In this document: positions 17,473 through 27,231 of the stretch, one piece after another
How positions within the stretch are numbered: the stretch's first letter is position 1
How the letters are laid out: each line of letters starts with the position of its first letter
Assembly (NCBI GenBank): GCA_037623315.1
Contig: JBBJJH010000008.1
Coordinates: forward strand, 78,026 to 142,025
Origin: Halanaerobiaceae bacterium ANBcell28
GTDB taxonomy: Bacteria > Bacillota > Halanaerobiia > Halanaerobiales > DTU029
Length of the DNA: 64,000 nucleotides
Direction: 5' to 3'
Made by a program: the position numbers and the translations under genes
Notes under the pieces: generated by a model
Told to the model about the DNA's origin: nothing
The model's database searches: none
Seen by the model: the letters and a program-made list of their open reading frames with translations, nothing else

Positions 17473-18135
17473 ATGTTCTCACTTAAAAACGTCAAATTTA
17501 AAGATATACTTAATATTTTAGATCTGGAAATTGAAGAAAAAAAAATTACCTGTATTCTAGGAAAAAGTGGTGGAGGAAAAACTACATTCCTACGACTATT
17601 AAACAATATAATCTCTGCTGACCAGGGAACAATCAAATTCAAGAACAAGGATATTGAAGAGTATCATCCTATAGAACTAAGACGAGAGATTATAATGCTA
17701 CCACAAAGTCCTAGCATGTTTCCAGGAACTATTGAAGATAATTTTTCTAAAACCCTTGAATATACTGAAAGTAAAGAAATAAAGCAAGAAAACAAAGTAA
17801 AACTATATGGAGAATTGCTAAAAAAAGTAGGTTTGAGCCATACTCTTGATACTAACACAAAGAATTTATCTGGTGGAGAAAAACAACGTCTAGCACTTGC
17901 CAGAATATTGCTTTTAAAACCAGCTATTCTTTTACTTGATGAACCTTCATCAGCATTAGATGAAGAAACAGAAGACTTTATTATCAAAATGGTCGTAAAT
18001 TACATCAAAGAAAAAAAGGGAAGCTTAATTATGGTTACACACTCCCGTAGTGTTGCAGAAAAATATGCAAATATAATAATTACTCTAAATAATGGGAAAA
18101 TAGAAGAAATAGAAAGGAAAAATAATAATGAATGA
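17473..18135 (+). CDS. fetA: ABC transporter ATP-binding protein (FetA/YbbL-like)
   Basis: 220 residues. Walker A GKSGGGKTT (30-38), Q-loop LPQSPSMFPG, signature LSGGEKQR (about 133) and Walker B ILLLDEPSSALD are all intact. It overlaps the start of the membrane partner gene by eight bases, so the two are coupled. With the UPF0014 permease it should form a two-component exporter; in Escherichia coli the equivalent FetAB helps iron homeostasis under oxidative stress. Iron export here is an inference from homology. Confidence 0.85.
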   Translation: MFSLKNVKFKDILNILDLEIEEKKITCILGKSGGGKTTFLRLLNNIISADQGTIKFKNKDIEEYHPIELRREIIMLPQSPSMFPGTIEDNFSKTLEYTESKEIKQENKVKLYGELLKKVGLSHTLDTNTKNLSGGEKQRLALARILLLKPAILLLDEPSSALDEETEDFIIKMVVNYIKEKKGSLIMVTHSRSVAEKYANIIITLNNGKIEEIERKNNNE

Positions 18136-18913
18136 AATTATAGATATCTCTCTAATTCAATTAATTACAGCCTATATATTTGTACTTATTCTTTTATTTA
18201 TTATCAAAAAAGAAAATATAAGCAATGAATGGCAAATAATTATTTCTACATTTAGAATGACTATACAGCTGGTCCTTGTGGGTTTTGTCCTAACATATAT
18301 TTTTGATAATCCTAGCATCTTTTTAAGCTTGCTGATATTATTACTAATGGAGATATTCGCCATCCAAAATATCTATAGTAGAATAGACAAAAAACTATCT
18401 ATTAATCTTAAAAAAGTTATCGCTATTGCAATTTTCATTGGAACAAGCATTAGCCTGTTTTATTTCATTTTAATAGTCATCAATCTTAAACCCTGGTATC
18501 AACCTCAATACTTTATTCCTCTTGCAGGAATGCTTATCGGAAACTCTATGACTGGTATATCTTTAGGTATTGAAGGACTAATCTCAGGTATAAAAGACAA
18601 TACACAGATGATAGAAAATGCATTAATGTTAGGCGGAAAACCTAAAATAATAATTAAAGGCATTAGCAGTAGAGCCTTTTATAATGCAATCCTACCTACA
18701 ATTAATTCCATGCTAGGTATGGGCATAGTATTTCTACCTGGTATGATGACAGGACAGATTTTAGCTGGTGCAGCACCAATGATTGCAATCAAATATCAAA
18801 TCGCTATAATGTTGGGAATATTAGGCAGTGTAACACTAAGCGTTTATCTAATGATTAAATGGGGTGCAAAAAGTTTTTTTAATGATAGAGCACAACTTGA
18901 AATAGATTTATAA
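18128..18913 (+). CDS. fetB: UPF0014 family ABC permease (FetB/YbbM-like)
   Basis: 261 residues, about seven membrane helices. STFRMTIQLVLVGFVLTYIF, LAGMLIGNSMTGISLG and FLPGMMTGQILAGAAPMIAIKYQ are typical of the family. It begins inside the end of the ATPase gene and is the last gene of the padR-fetA-fetB unit. It probably forms a homodimeric pore with two FetA subunits. Likely metal export; substrate not proven. Confidence 0.87.
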   Translation: MNEIIDISLIQLITAYIFVLILLFIIKKENISNEWQIIISTFRMTIQLVLVGFVLTYIFDNPSIFLSLLILLLMEIFAIQNIYSRIDKKLSINLKKVIAIAIFIGTSISLFYFILIVINLKPWYQPQYFIPLAGMLIGNSMTGISLGIEGLISGIKDNTQMIENALMLGGKPKIIIKGISSRAFYNAILPTINSMLGMGIVFLPGMMTGQILAGAAPMIAIKYQIAIMLGILGSVTLSVYLMIKWGAKSFFNDRAQLEIDL

Positions 18914-18919
18914 GTAAAA

Positions 18920-19549
18920 TTAAGATAGTTTTACTAGTCCCATTTTTAGAGAAAGTATTACTGCTTGAGTTCTATCGTTTACATCTAATTTTTTCAAAAT
19001 GTTACTAACATGATTTTTAACAGTTTTTTCACTAATAAAAAGAACTGCTGCTATATCTTTATTACTCATTCCTTTTGCTAATAATTCTAGCACCTCTTGT
19101 TCTCTAGTGCTTAATTGTTCAAGTTCAGAACTAGCAGCAGTTTCTGCCACCTGAGATTGTAATGTCATTGGGAAAACTTTTTCACCTTTCATAACCTTAT
19201 CGATTGAATCTTTTAGATCTTCAGGTTTTATATCCTTTTGTACAAATCCCTCAGCACCAGCCTTACTTACTTCATATATGTACTCTTCACCATCATGAAT
19301 TGTCAACACCAATATTTTAATTTCTGGATTTATCTCTTTTATCTTTGGAATACTTGCGATACCATCCATACGTGGCATATTTAAATCAAGCAACACTAAG
19401 TCTGGATTAAGCTCTCTTACTTTATTAACTGTTTCCAAACCATCTCCTGACTCAGCTATTACTTCTACATCATCATACAATTCTAAAAGTTTACATATAC
19501 CCTCTCTAACTAAATCATGATCTTCTGCTATTAATACTCTTGTTTTCAT
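18920..19549 (-). CDS. degU: NarL/DegU family response regulator
   Basis: 209 residues. Receiver domain 1-120: acidic EDH (9-11), phospho-Asp55 in LVLLDLNMP, and a conserved lysine in FVQKDIKP. Linker, then LuxR-type helix-turn-helix at about 145-205 (LSTREQEVLELLAKGMSNKDIAAVLFISEKTVKNHV). It lies two bases after the DegS-like kinase gene, so the two form a system. The symbol reflects the DegS-like partner; the controlled genes are not known. It converges on the fetB gene with only six bases between. Confidence 0.88.
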   Translation of the reverse strand: MKTRVLIAEDHDLVREGICKLLELYDDVEVIAESGDGLETVNKVRELNPDLVLLDLNMPRMDGIASIPKIKEINPEIKILVLTIHDGEEYIYEVSKAGAEGFVQKDIKPEDLKDSIDKVMKGEKVFPMTLQSQVAETAASSELEQLSTREQEVLELLAKGMSNKDIAAVLFISEKTVKNHVSNILKKLDVNDRTQAVILSLKMGLVKLS

Positions 19550-19551
19550 TT

Positions 19552-20682
19552 TTAATCACACCTTTTTATTGGTAATAATATTTTAATTATCGTTCCTTTA
19601 TCATGAGCTGACTTTATAGAAATTTCTCCTCCTAACAAATTACATCTTTCTCTCATGCTAATGAGACCATACTTATCTTCATCAATTTCTGAACAATCAA
19701 AGCCAATACCATCATCACTTATTAAAATATTAACTCTTTCAGGACAATACTCTAACCTTATTTTGCCACTGGAAGCATTAGCATGTTTGAAAATATTATT
19801 TAATGCCTCCTGAATTAACCTAAAAATAGTCACCTCAAAAGTACTAGAAAGACGTCTCTGATCACCCAGGACATTAAAGGCAATAATAATATCACTTTCT
19901 TTAGTATAATTATCAATATATTTCTTTAAGGTTGGTATTAATCCAAGGTCATCCAAAGACATAGGGCGCAAATTATAAATTATCTTTCGAATATCTTGCA
20001 TACTTAAACGTATTAAATCTTTCAGTTCATCTAATTCATTTCTAGCCTTATCAATATCTTTATCTAATAATTTTTGGGATAATTCTACACGAAAAACCAA
20101 ATTTGCTATAGATTGTGCCGGTCCGTCATGTATTTCTCTTGCTAAGCGCTTCCTTTCTTCCTCTTGAGCCTGTATAACTTTTATAGCTAAATTATTCTTT
20201 TGTCGCAAATCATCAAACTCATCACTTAAACTACTCAACTGGCCGTTTAGAAATTCTTTAATAACACTGACTTTTGATACAAAGTTTTCTGCTTTTTCTA
20301 CTGTTTCTTGCAAATTCAAAAGACTAGTTTCCAATTTCCTTCGTCTTCTAATTAACTGCTCTTCTTTTTCTCTAATAACAGCTATTTCAACTGAACTTTC
20401 TTCAGCCTCACGATAAGCGTTTTTAATATCTATCTCAGAATAACTATTAAAATCTTTACTAACTTCCATCAATTTTAATCTTGCTCTTCTATTTTTTCTT
20501 TCTAAAGCATCTAGTTTATCTACTACTTCATTTATTTCTAATTTAATACACTCTAATTCTTTTTTTATGTTTTCAAATTCTTTTCTTGATGACTCAGCAA
20601 TCGCAAAAATATCTTTTTGACTTTCATCAAGGACGTTAACAGTCTTTTCTAATATCTTTTCCAAAGAGTTATTATTTTCCAA
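19552..20682 (-). CDS. degS: DegS-like sensor histidine kinase
   Basis: 376 residues from a TTG at 20682 with GGAGGAG eight bases before it. No membrane helix is visible, so it is cytoplasmic. A long charged coiled coil (about residues 1-170) precedes the HisKA_3 box EERKRLAREIHDGPAQ with His185. The ATPase domain has LIQEALNNIFKHANAS, DDGIGFD and GLISMRERC. This arrangement matches DegS. The signal is not known. It phosphorylates the adjacent response regulator. Confidence 0.88.
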   Translation of the reverse strand: MENNNSLEKILEKTVNVLDESQKDIFAIAESSRKEFENIKKELECIKLEINEVVDKLDALERKNRRARLKLMEVSKDFNSYSEIDIKNAYREAEESSVEIAVIREKEEQLIRRRRKLETSLLNLQETVEKAENFVSKVSVIKEFLNGQLSSLSDEFDDLRQKNNLAIKVIQAQEEERKRLAREIHDGPAQSIANLVFRVELSQKLLDKDIDKARNELDELKDLIRLSMQDIRKIIYNLRPMSLDDLGLIPTLKKYIDNYTKESDIIIAFNVLGDQRRLSSTFEVTIFRLIQEALNNIFKHANASSGKIRLEYCPERVNILISDDGIGFDCSEIDEDKYGLISMRERCNLLGGEISIKSAHDKGTIIKILLPIKRCD

Positions 20683-20873
20683 AAAGCACACTCCTCCCTT
20701 GGAACACAATAAATTAGCTAACACTTTAATTATTCTACACAAAATCAAGAAACCCTGCTATAAAAACAGAGATTCCGACACAAATAAGAATATTGAACTA
20801 ATTTTCTCATAGATCTCTTCACTTTAGATAGAACTTGAGAAATTTATCCTTTAAGCTTAGAAATCAATAGCTT

Positions 20874-21644
20874 TTATACTTTATAGCCAAAGAAAGCTGA
20901 TATTTCTTTAGAATATTTCAGGACTTTAGTCTTAAGTTGATCCACTTTTCCCTCTGACATTCTACTCGTAGGCCCAGCAACACTAAAAGCAGCAATAACT
21001 TGATTATCATAATTAAAAATTGGTGCACCAATACACCTAATACCTAATTCTTGTTCTTGATTATCAATAGCATAACCCTGTTCTTTTACCTGTTTCAAAT
21101 GCTCCTGTAAAAGAGCTAAACTATCAATAGAATTCGCTGTATATTTTTCAAAATTATAATTAGCAAACTCCTTGGCAATATCTATATCACTATATGCTAA
21201 TAAAACTTTACCAAGGCTTGTACAATATGCAGCAACACGTCGCCCAACTTCTGAATACATCCTAATTGTTTCCCGTGTTTCTTCCTTATCAATATATACA
21301 ACCTCTAAGTCATCTAGAATCCCTAGATGTACAGTTTCTTTACATTCATTTTGTAACTTTGACATATATGGTTTAACTTTTTTTCGTAATCTCATTTTAT
21401 TTAAAACAATTCCACCAAGTTCGAATAACTTTAGACCAACATTATAGCGGTTATTTTCATCCTGTTCAACAAAACCACGATAAACTAATGTAGTCAACAG
21501 ACGATAAACTGTACTTTTATGCAAGCCAAGACTATTGCTTAAATCAGTTACTCCCATACTACTATCAGACTCGACTAGTCTTTCAAGAATATTTAATGCT
21601 CTGTCTATGGATTGTACTAATTGTTCAGGTTTATCTTTACTCAT
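20874..21644 (-). CDS. IclR family regulator (KdgR-like)
   Basis: 256 residues from the ATG at 21644, which has GGAAAGGGG upstream. The N-terminal winged helix (SIDRALNILERL, then GLHKSTVYRLLTTLVYRGFV) is followed by an IclR effector domain with GRRVAAYCTSLGKVLLAY and YAIDNQEQELGIRCIGAPIF. IclR regulators of this type often control 2-keto-3-deoxygluconate and pectin sugar genes. With kdgK, eda and uxaCBA in this window a KdgR role is plausible, but it is not adjacent to them. No clear operator was found. Confidence 0.85.
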   Translation of the reverse strand: MSKDKPEQLVQSIDRALNILERLVESDSSMGVTDLSNSLGLHKSTVYRLLTTLVYRGFVEQDENNRYNVGLKLFELGGIVLNKMRLRKKVKPYMSKLQNECKETVHLGILDDLEVVYIDKEETRETIRMYSEVGRRVAAYCTSLGKVLLAYSDIDIAKEFANYNFEKYTANSIDSLALLQEHLKQVKEQGYAIDNQEQELGIRCIGAPIFNYDNQVIAAFSVAGPTSRMSEGKVDQLKTKVLKYSKEISAFFGYKV

Positions 21645-21838
21645 TTTCTTTCCCCTTTCCATTTTACTTTATTATTCAGAAAACCTATATTTAAATTTCT
21701 ATAATTTTTATATTATACTCCCACTTCTTAATGCAGGAGTATAATACTTATAAGATATCAAAATGTCTCAATATATACTTTCGCAAAGTTAACTTAACTG
21801 GCCTTAACTTGATCTGAATATCCTTCTTTTTCAATAAA

Positions 21839-22546
21839 TTACTTTGTCAATGCACAGCTAATAAACTCTTTAAAAATCAAGATACTATCACTACTATCTA
21901 GCATAGTTTCAGGATGCCATTGCAAACCCATCACAAATTTATCAGCATTCTTCTCAATAGCCTCAATAACACCATCATCAGCTCTAGCAGCAATTTTGAA
22001 ATTAGAAGCAAGTTTTTTTATAGACTGGTGATGAATACTATTTACATGACTACGCCTTTTTTTAATGATCTTATGCAAATATGTTCCCTCTATTATATTA
22101 ATATGATGTGTAGGATACCAGCTTGGAGCCTCTTGAATGTGTTTTATTTCAGTTATATTCTGTTGATAAATATCCTGATAAACACTTCCACCCATTGCGA
22201 TATTTATCAACTGACATCCTTTACAAATTCCTAAAATACTTAAGCCAGCATTATCAGCTTGCTTCACTAATTCTATTTCAAAATAATCTCGCTTTGGACT
22301 AATACTCCCCATTTCCTTTATTGGTTCCTCGCTGTATATTAGAGGATCAATGTCACCACCACCGCTTAATATCAAACCATCAATCATCGAAATATATTCT
22401 TTAATAATCTCATTATTTAAAGTAACTGCTAAAATAACAGGCACTCCACCTGCTTTTAAAATTGCTTTCGTATAATAAGAACTAAGTGTAAACGCATTAA
22501 TATCGCTATTATAATTAGCGCTTATGCCTATAACCGCTCTTCTCAT
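21839..22546 (-). CDS. gamma-glutamyl-gamma-aminobutyrate hydrolase-like (class I amidotransferase, PuuD family)
   Basis: 235 residues. LSGGGDIDPLIY near residue 60 and the nucleophile elbow LGICKGCQLINIAMGG (Cys about 108) mark the family, and GLQWHPE near residue 211 supplies the catalytic histidine and glutamate. The family hydrolyses gamma-glutamyl amides such as gamma-glutamyl-GABA. No polyamine genes are next to it, so the substrate is uncertain. Ribosome site GGGTGAT precedes the ATG. It stands alone between the IclR gene and hppA. Confidence 0.88.
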   Translation of the reverse strand: MRRAVIGISANYNSDINAFTLSSYYTKAILKAGGVPVILAVTLNNEIIKEYISMIDGLILSGGGDIDPLIYSEEPIKEMGSISPKRDYFEIELVKQADNAGLSILGICKGCQLINIAMGGSVYQDIYQQNITEIKHIQEAPSWYPTHHINIIEGTYLHKIIKKRRSHVNSIHHQSIKKLASNFKIAARADDGVIEAIEKNADKFVMGLQWHPETMLDSSDSILIFKEFISCALTK

Positions 22547-22674
22547 ATTATCACCCGTTTTTTTAATACCAGGAGATTATATACTTTGAAAATTCCTAGA
22601 TAATTTCTGTCAGCTAATTCTTTAATTAACTCCCAGCAAAAATTATTTATATAAATCTCAATAAAAAAATAAAG

Positions 22675-24774
22675 CTAAAAAAGAGAATTCTGTAATATAA
22701 ATGCTACAAATACTATTGATACCATAGATAAAAGCTTTATTAAAATATTAATGGAAGGACCTGAAGTATCCTTAAATGGATCTCCCACTGTATCCCCTAC
22801 TACAGCAGACTTATGGCTATCTGAACCTATCCCTCCAAAATTACCTTTTTCAATATATTTCTTAGCATTATCCCAAGCACCACCTGAATTAGCCATCATT
22901 ATTGCCAATATAAAACCAGCTAAAGTAGCACCAGCCAACATACCAATCACACCTTCAACCCCAAGTAAGAAACCTACTATTAATGGTGCTATAATTCCTA
23001 GTAGGGCTGGTAATATCATTTCCCTTTGAGCACCTTTAGTACAAATACCCACACAGCTTTCATAATCAGGTTCTGTCTCTCCACTCATAATACCTTTAAT
23101 ATCTTTAAACTGTCTCCGTACTTCTTCCACTACTTTACTAGCTACTCTACCTACTGCCTTCATAGTCAAAGCTGCAAAAAGAAAAGGTAGCATTGCTCCA
23201 ATAAAGACACCAAGTAATACAGTAGGGTTAAGCACCGATAATGTAAGTTCAAAACCAGGTCTTAGTTCTCTAGCCAGGAGTTCAACCTCCTCTTTATAGG
23301 CAGCAAGCAAAGCAAGAGCTGTTAAAGCAGCAGAGGCTATAGCAAAACCTTTACCAGTTGCAGCTGTAGTATTTCCAAGGGAATCCAAAGCGTCAGTCTT
23401 TTCTCTAAGTTCAGGTTCAAGATTTGACATCTCTACTATACCACCTGCATTATCTGCCACAGGACCATATGCATCAGTAGCCAGAGTAATACCTAGGGTA
23501 CTTAAAAGACCAACAGCAGCTAAACCCACACCATAAAGTCCCATACTGTAATTTTCTATACCACCGACAGTAATATAACTTATTATAACAGTAGCAGCAA
23601 TAATCAAAACTGGAAAAAATGTTGAAGACATACCTAGAGCAATGCCATTGATAATTATTGTACCTGTTCCAGATTCAGCACTAGCAGCTAATTTTTTTGT
23701 AGGTTTATATGAAGCAGAAGTAAAATATTCAGTAAAAAAACCAATTAGATTTCCAGCCAAAAGACCAGAAAGCAAAGCATAGAATAAAGAAATATGCTCC
23801 ATACCTAATACCCATCTAATTAGAAAGAAAGAGAAAAATGCTACAAAGAAAGTGCTTATATATGTCCCCCTTCTCAATATCCATAAGAGATGACTTTGCT
23901 CACTTTCACTTTTAATTCTTATAAAAAAACTACCTATAATTGAAGCTACAATACCAAAAGCAGCTATTATAAAAGGCAATGTTACTCCAGCATAACCTAA
24001 TCCAGCAACAAGGGCTAAAGCACTAGTAGAGAGAATTGATCCAAGATATGATTCAAAAAGATCAGCACCCATACCAGCAACATCACCAACATTGTCACCA
24101 ACATTATCAGCTATAACTGCAGGATTCCTATAATCATCTTCCGGAATACCTGCCTCTACTTTTCCAACTAAATCAGCTCCAACATCAGCAGCCTTTGTAA
24201 AAATACCGCCTCCTACACGAGCAAACAAGGCCATAGAGCTAGCTCCCATACCAAAAGTCAACATTATCGACGTTATTTTCTGCAAGCGTAGTAATTCAGG
24301 CAAATCTCTAAAATAATAATTTAGAAAATAAAAACCTAAACTTAAGTGAAGCAAAGCCAAACCTACTACTACAAGGCCCATTATCAATCCACCGGAAAAC
24401 GCCAATCTCAAGCCATCATTAAGGCTACTTCGAACCGCATTAGCAGTCCTAGCGTTTGAATTAGTAGCTATTTTCATTCCAATAAATCCTGATAAAGCAG
24501 AAAAAAAACCACCAATCAAAAAAGCAAACGGTACAAAAATAGAGAGGTATTCTAATTTACTTAATACTAAAAAAAGGAAAAACATCACAAAGAAGAATAT
24601 AAATATTCCACAATATTGTCTTTTTAAATATGTATTAGCTCCCTTTCGAATAGCCTCAGCAATATAAAGCATTTTTTCATTACCTTCACTCTCTTGCATA
24701 AGCTTTTTAGATAAATGCCAAGCAAAAGCTAAAGCTAAAACAGAAAAAATAGGTGCAAAAATCAATAAATCCAT
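22675..24774 (-). CDS. hppA: membrane-bound ion-pumping pyrophosphatase, K+-dependent type
   Basis: 699 residues, about sixteen membrane helices. It hydrolyses pyrophosphate and pumps Na+ or H+ outward. GIPEDDYRNPAVIADNVGDNVGDVAGMGADLFES is the first substrate site, with DNAGG and GGAWDNAKKYIE further along. GNTTAATGKG has alanine where K+-independent enzymes have lysine, so the enzyme is probably K+-dependent. Na+ rather than H+ pumping would suit a halophile but is not decided. Start is an ATG behind GAGGAGG. It stands alone, with a terminator upstream that belongs to kdgK. Confidence 0.95.
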   Translation of the reverse strand: MDLLIFAPIFSVLALAFAWHLSKKLMQESEGNEKMLYIAEAIRKGANTYLKRQYCGIFIFFFVMFFLFLVLSKLEYLSIFVPFAFLIGGFFSALSGFIGMKIATNSNARTANAVRSSLNDGLRLAFSGGLIMGLVVVGLALLHLSLGFYFLNYYFRDLPELLRLQKITSIMLTFGMGASSMALFARVGGGIFTKAADVGADLVGKVEAGIPEDDYRNPAVIADNVGDNVGDVAGMGADLFESYLGSILSTSALALVAGLGYAGVTLPFIIAAFGIVASIIGSFFIRIKSESEQSHLLWILRRGTYISTFFVAFFSFFLIRWVLGMEHISLFYALLSGLLAGNLIGFFTEYFTSASYKPTKKLAASAESGTGTIIINGIALGMSSTFFPVLIIAATVIISYITVGGIENYSMGLYGVGLAAVGLLSTLGITLATDAYGPVADNAGGIVEMSNLEPELREKTDALDSLGNTTAATGKGFAIASAALTALALLAAYKEEVELLARELRPGFELTLSVLNPTVLLGVFIGAMLPFLFAALTMKAVGRVASKVVEEVRRQFKDIKGIMSGETEPDYESCVGICTKGAQREMILPALLGIIAPLIVGFLLGVEGVIGMLAGATLAGFILAIMMANSGGAWDNAKKYIEKGNFGGIGSDSHKSAVVGDTVGDPFKDTSGPSINILIKLLSMVSIVFVAFILQNSLF

Positions 24775-24888
24775 AGTAAGACCTCCTCTTTTTCATAGAA
24801 AAACAAAAGCCTTACTATAATATATTAATATTATATCATATAGTATGACAATAAAGCATAGATAAATTTTTACAATAAATATTTAAAC

Positions 24889-24935
24889 AAAAAAAGCTAG
24901 TTAAGCATATATTTCTACACACTACTAGCTCTTTT
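24889..24935 (-). terminator. terminator after kdgK
   Basis: Stem AAAAAGCTAGT / ACTAGCTCTTTT with one mismatch and a long loop, about 100 bases past the kdgK stop and before hppA. On the minus strand it ends in a T-run. Confidence 0.6.
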
Positions 24936-25032
24936 AATAGATTAATTAAGATATTTTATCTACTACTACGCCCTAAACCTAATCTTTAGGCATCATAGTA
25001 AAGTCAAAGTTTGCAAAGCTCATTAAAAAAAC

Positions 25033-26055
25033 TTATCTTTTAACCCTACCAGAAGCATCTCCACCTGCTAATGATTCAACTTCTTTCACACTTACATGAT
25101 TAAAGTCACCAGGTATAGATTGTTTCAAGCAGGAAGCTGCTGCACCAAACTCAGCACAATCTTGCAAGCTTTTACCAGCCAGTCTTGAGTAAATCAAGCC
25201 AGCAGCAAAAGAATCTCCTCCTCCAACCCTATCAACAATATGAATACTATATTCTTTAGACTGTACAAATTCTTTTCCATCATAAAGAACAATTAACCAG
25301 TCATTATCGGAAGCACTATGACTAATTCTTAAATGACTACCCACCAACTTGAGATCAAATCTTTCAATTAACTGTGCAGCAACATCTTTAAAACCTTCTA
25401 CATTGATATCACCTGCAGTAATATCAGAACCACTTGAAATACCAAAGACCATTTCTGCATCCTCTTCATTAGCAATACAGACATCAACATATTTCATAAT
25501 TTCAGACATAACCTCTCCAGCTCTCTCTTTAGTCCAGAGTTTAGCCCTATAATTCAGATCACAACTAACTGTAACCCCATGCTTTTGAGCAGCCTTAACT
25601 GCCTCTAAAGTAATCTCTGCCATATTTTCACTAAGAGCAGGAGTTATACCAGTAGTATGTAACCACTCTACATCAGCAAATATTTCATCCCAATCAAAAT
25701 CCTCAGCAGAAGCCTCTGCAATTGCAGAATAAGCCCTATCATAAATAACATTAGAAGGACGCTGACTTGCTCCATTCTCACAATAATAAATACCCAATCT
25801 ATCCCCACCACGAGCAATAAAATCAGTATTTACCCCATATTTACGAAGCTCATTAAGAGCAGCCTGTCCCACTGGATTTTCAGGTAACTTAGTAACAAAA
25901 TGTGCATCCAAACCATAATTAGCCAGAGAAACAGCAACATTAGCCTCTCCCCCACCATAAATAACATTAAAACTATCAGTCTGCACTATCCTTTTAGTAT
26001 CTGGTGGTGTAAGTCTTAACATAATTTCACCAAAAGTAACAACCTTTTTACTCAT
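25033..26055 (-). CDS. kdgK: 2-keto-3-deoxygluconate kinase (PfkB family)
   Basis: 340 residues. N-terminal GEIMLRLTPPD and YGGGEANVAVSLANYG form the sugar lid region; DRVGGGDSFAAGLIYS near residue 277 holds the catalytic aspartate and anion hole. It phosphorylates 2-keto-3-deoxygluconate to KDPG, the substrate of the eda product just upstream in the same direction. A 424-base spacer with hairpins lies between the two. It joins the uronate branch (uxaCBA at 55-60 kb) and possibly the LacI-led redox cluster to glycolysis. Confidence 0.92.
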   Translation of the reverse strand: MSKKVVTFGEIMLRLTPPDTKRIVQTDSFNVIYGGGEANVAVSLANYGLDAHFVTKLPENPVGQAALNELRKYGVNTDFIARGGDRLGIYYCENGASQRPSNVIYDRAYSAIAEASAEDFDWDEIFADVEWLHTTGITPALSENMAEITLEAVKAAQKHGVTVSCDLNYRAKLWTKERAGEVMSEIMKYVDVCIANEEDAEMVFGISSGSDITAGDINVEGFKDVAAQLIERFDLKLVGSHLRISHSASDNDWLIVLYDGKEFVQSKEYSIHIVDRVGGGDSFAAGLIYSRLAGKSLQDCAEFGAAASCLKQSIPGDFNHVSVKEVESLAGGDASGRVKR

Positions 26056-26479
26056 AATCTATCATCCTTTCAATTTATTATTGTCTTCACGAAGTTCAGC
26101 CCAGCTGAACAAGGGGCTTTCTTATTTTAATTTTGATACGAGGTTCAGCAAAGCTGAACGAGTATCATTGGCTTTGTTCTTTAACCCCAAGAAGTTAGTC
26201 TATCTCCACGGTATTACTAGACATTATAACTTAAACTGATAGTAAGTAATGCCAAGTTCCGAAATAAGTGCGACTAAGATTCAGGTAAAAAAACATTACC
26301 TTCATCAAGTCTTCTTTATAATTATAAGGAACGTTATGAATTTTAGTTATCTGGAGGGTGAAAAACCGTTAAGAAAGAATTTCTGTTTGAATGAACGTAG
26401 TGAATGAGTTTAAATTCTTTCAGGTTTTTCACCTGGAAGATGACGTATAAAAATTCATCTGTGACGTTAATTATATACC
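26056..26479. other. 424-base spacer between eda and kdgK with hairpins
   Basis: No gene. It holds two short hairpins with the same arms (GTTCAGC / GCTGAAC at 26094-26110 and 26143-26159) and a long imperfect hairpin at about 26325-26475, listed as a repeat. A spacer of this size is unusual between two genes of one pathway. Confidence 0.65.
26325..26475. repeat. long imperfect hairpin element, copy 1
   Basis: Nested inverted repeats: GGTGAAAAACC (26358-26368) with GGTTTTTCACC (26424-26434), and inside them GAAAGAATTT (26374-26383) with AAATTCTTTC (26413-26422). Outer arms AACGTTATGAATTTT and AAAATTCATCTGTGACGTT pair imperfectly. The right edge resembles that of the hairpin at 59829-60092 (ATAAA..TTCATCTG..GA.GTT). 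Possibly a MITE-like element or a structured RNA. Confidence 0.5.
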
Positions 26480-27124
26480 CTATTCCCTCGCCTCTTTTAT
26501 CCGTGCAACAAATTCTTTAGCAGTCCTGGTAACTTCATCATAATCCCCAGTTTTAGCTCCAGCAGTTAAAGCACTACCTACACCAACAGCAATACTACCT
26601 GCTTGTATCCATTCATGAACATTATCAAGATTTACTCCACCTGTAGGAAGTAAAGGTGCTTGAGGAAGTGGTCCTTTTAAGGCTTTAATAATCTTTGGAC
26701 CAAAAAGAGTAGCAGGGAAAACCTTACATACATCTGCGCCAGCTTCCATTGCTTGAATTACTTCACTAGGAGTGACAACTCCAGGCATTATAAGCTTCTG
26801 ATATCTATTACAGAGTTTGATAGTTTCCAGGTCAGTTCCTGGTGAAACTATGTATTCTGCACCTGCTAATAAACATGCCCTGGCTGTTTCACTATCTAGA
26901 ACTGTCCCAGCACCAATAAGAATTTCTTTATTAGGATAAGCCTTAGCTAGTTCTTTAATAACATCGACTGCTCCTGGAACTGTCATAGTAATTTCAATAG
27001 CCTGAATACCACCAGCTTTTACAGCTTCAGAAATTTTCAGAGCTTGTTCAGCATTTTCTGCTCTAACTACAGCAACAATACCTGTTTCTTCAATTCTTTT
27101 AAGATTTTCTATTTTTTCTATCAT
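26480..27124 (-). CDS. eda: KDPG aldolase (2-keto-3-deoxy-6-phosphogluconate / KHG aldolase)
   Basis: 214 residues. GIQAIEITMTVPGA near residue 34 holds the catalytic glutamate, GAGTVLD and AGAEYIVSPG form the barrel, and VCKVFPATLFGP near residue 137 holds the Schiff-base lysine. Splits KDPG to pyruvate and glyceraldehyde 3-phosphate. It is 107 bases after the FAD oxidoreductase gene and in the same direction, so it may be the end of the LacI-led cluster as well as the partner of kdgK. Confidence 0.94.
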   Translation of the reverse strand: MIEKIENLKRIEETGIVAVVRAENAEQALKISEAVKAGGIQAIEITMTVPGAVDVIKELAKAYPNKEILIGAGTVLDSETARACLLAGAEYIVSPGTDLETIKLCNRYQKLIMPGVVTPSEVIQAMEAGADVCKVFPATLFGPKIIKALKGPLPQAPLLPTGGVNLDNVHEWIQAGSIAVGVGSALTAGAKTGDYDEVTRTAKEFVARIKEARE

Positions 27125-27231
27125 ACTAACCTCCTGTGTTTTGTATTGCGAAACTTGGTTTCATACATATACGTATTTCGATATATATATTAATATTCCT
27201 TCAAATCACTTAATATATTTTTACTTTTATT

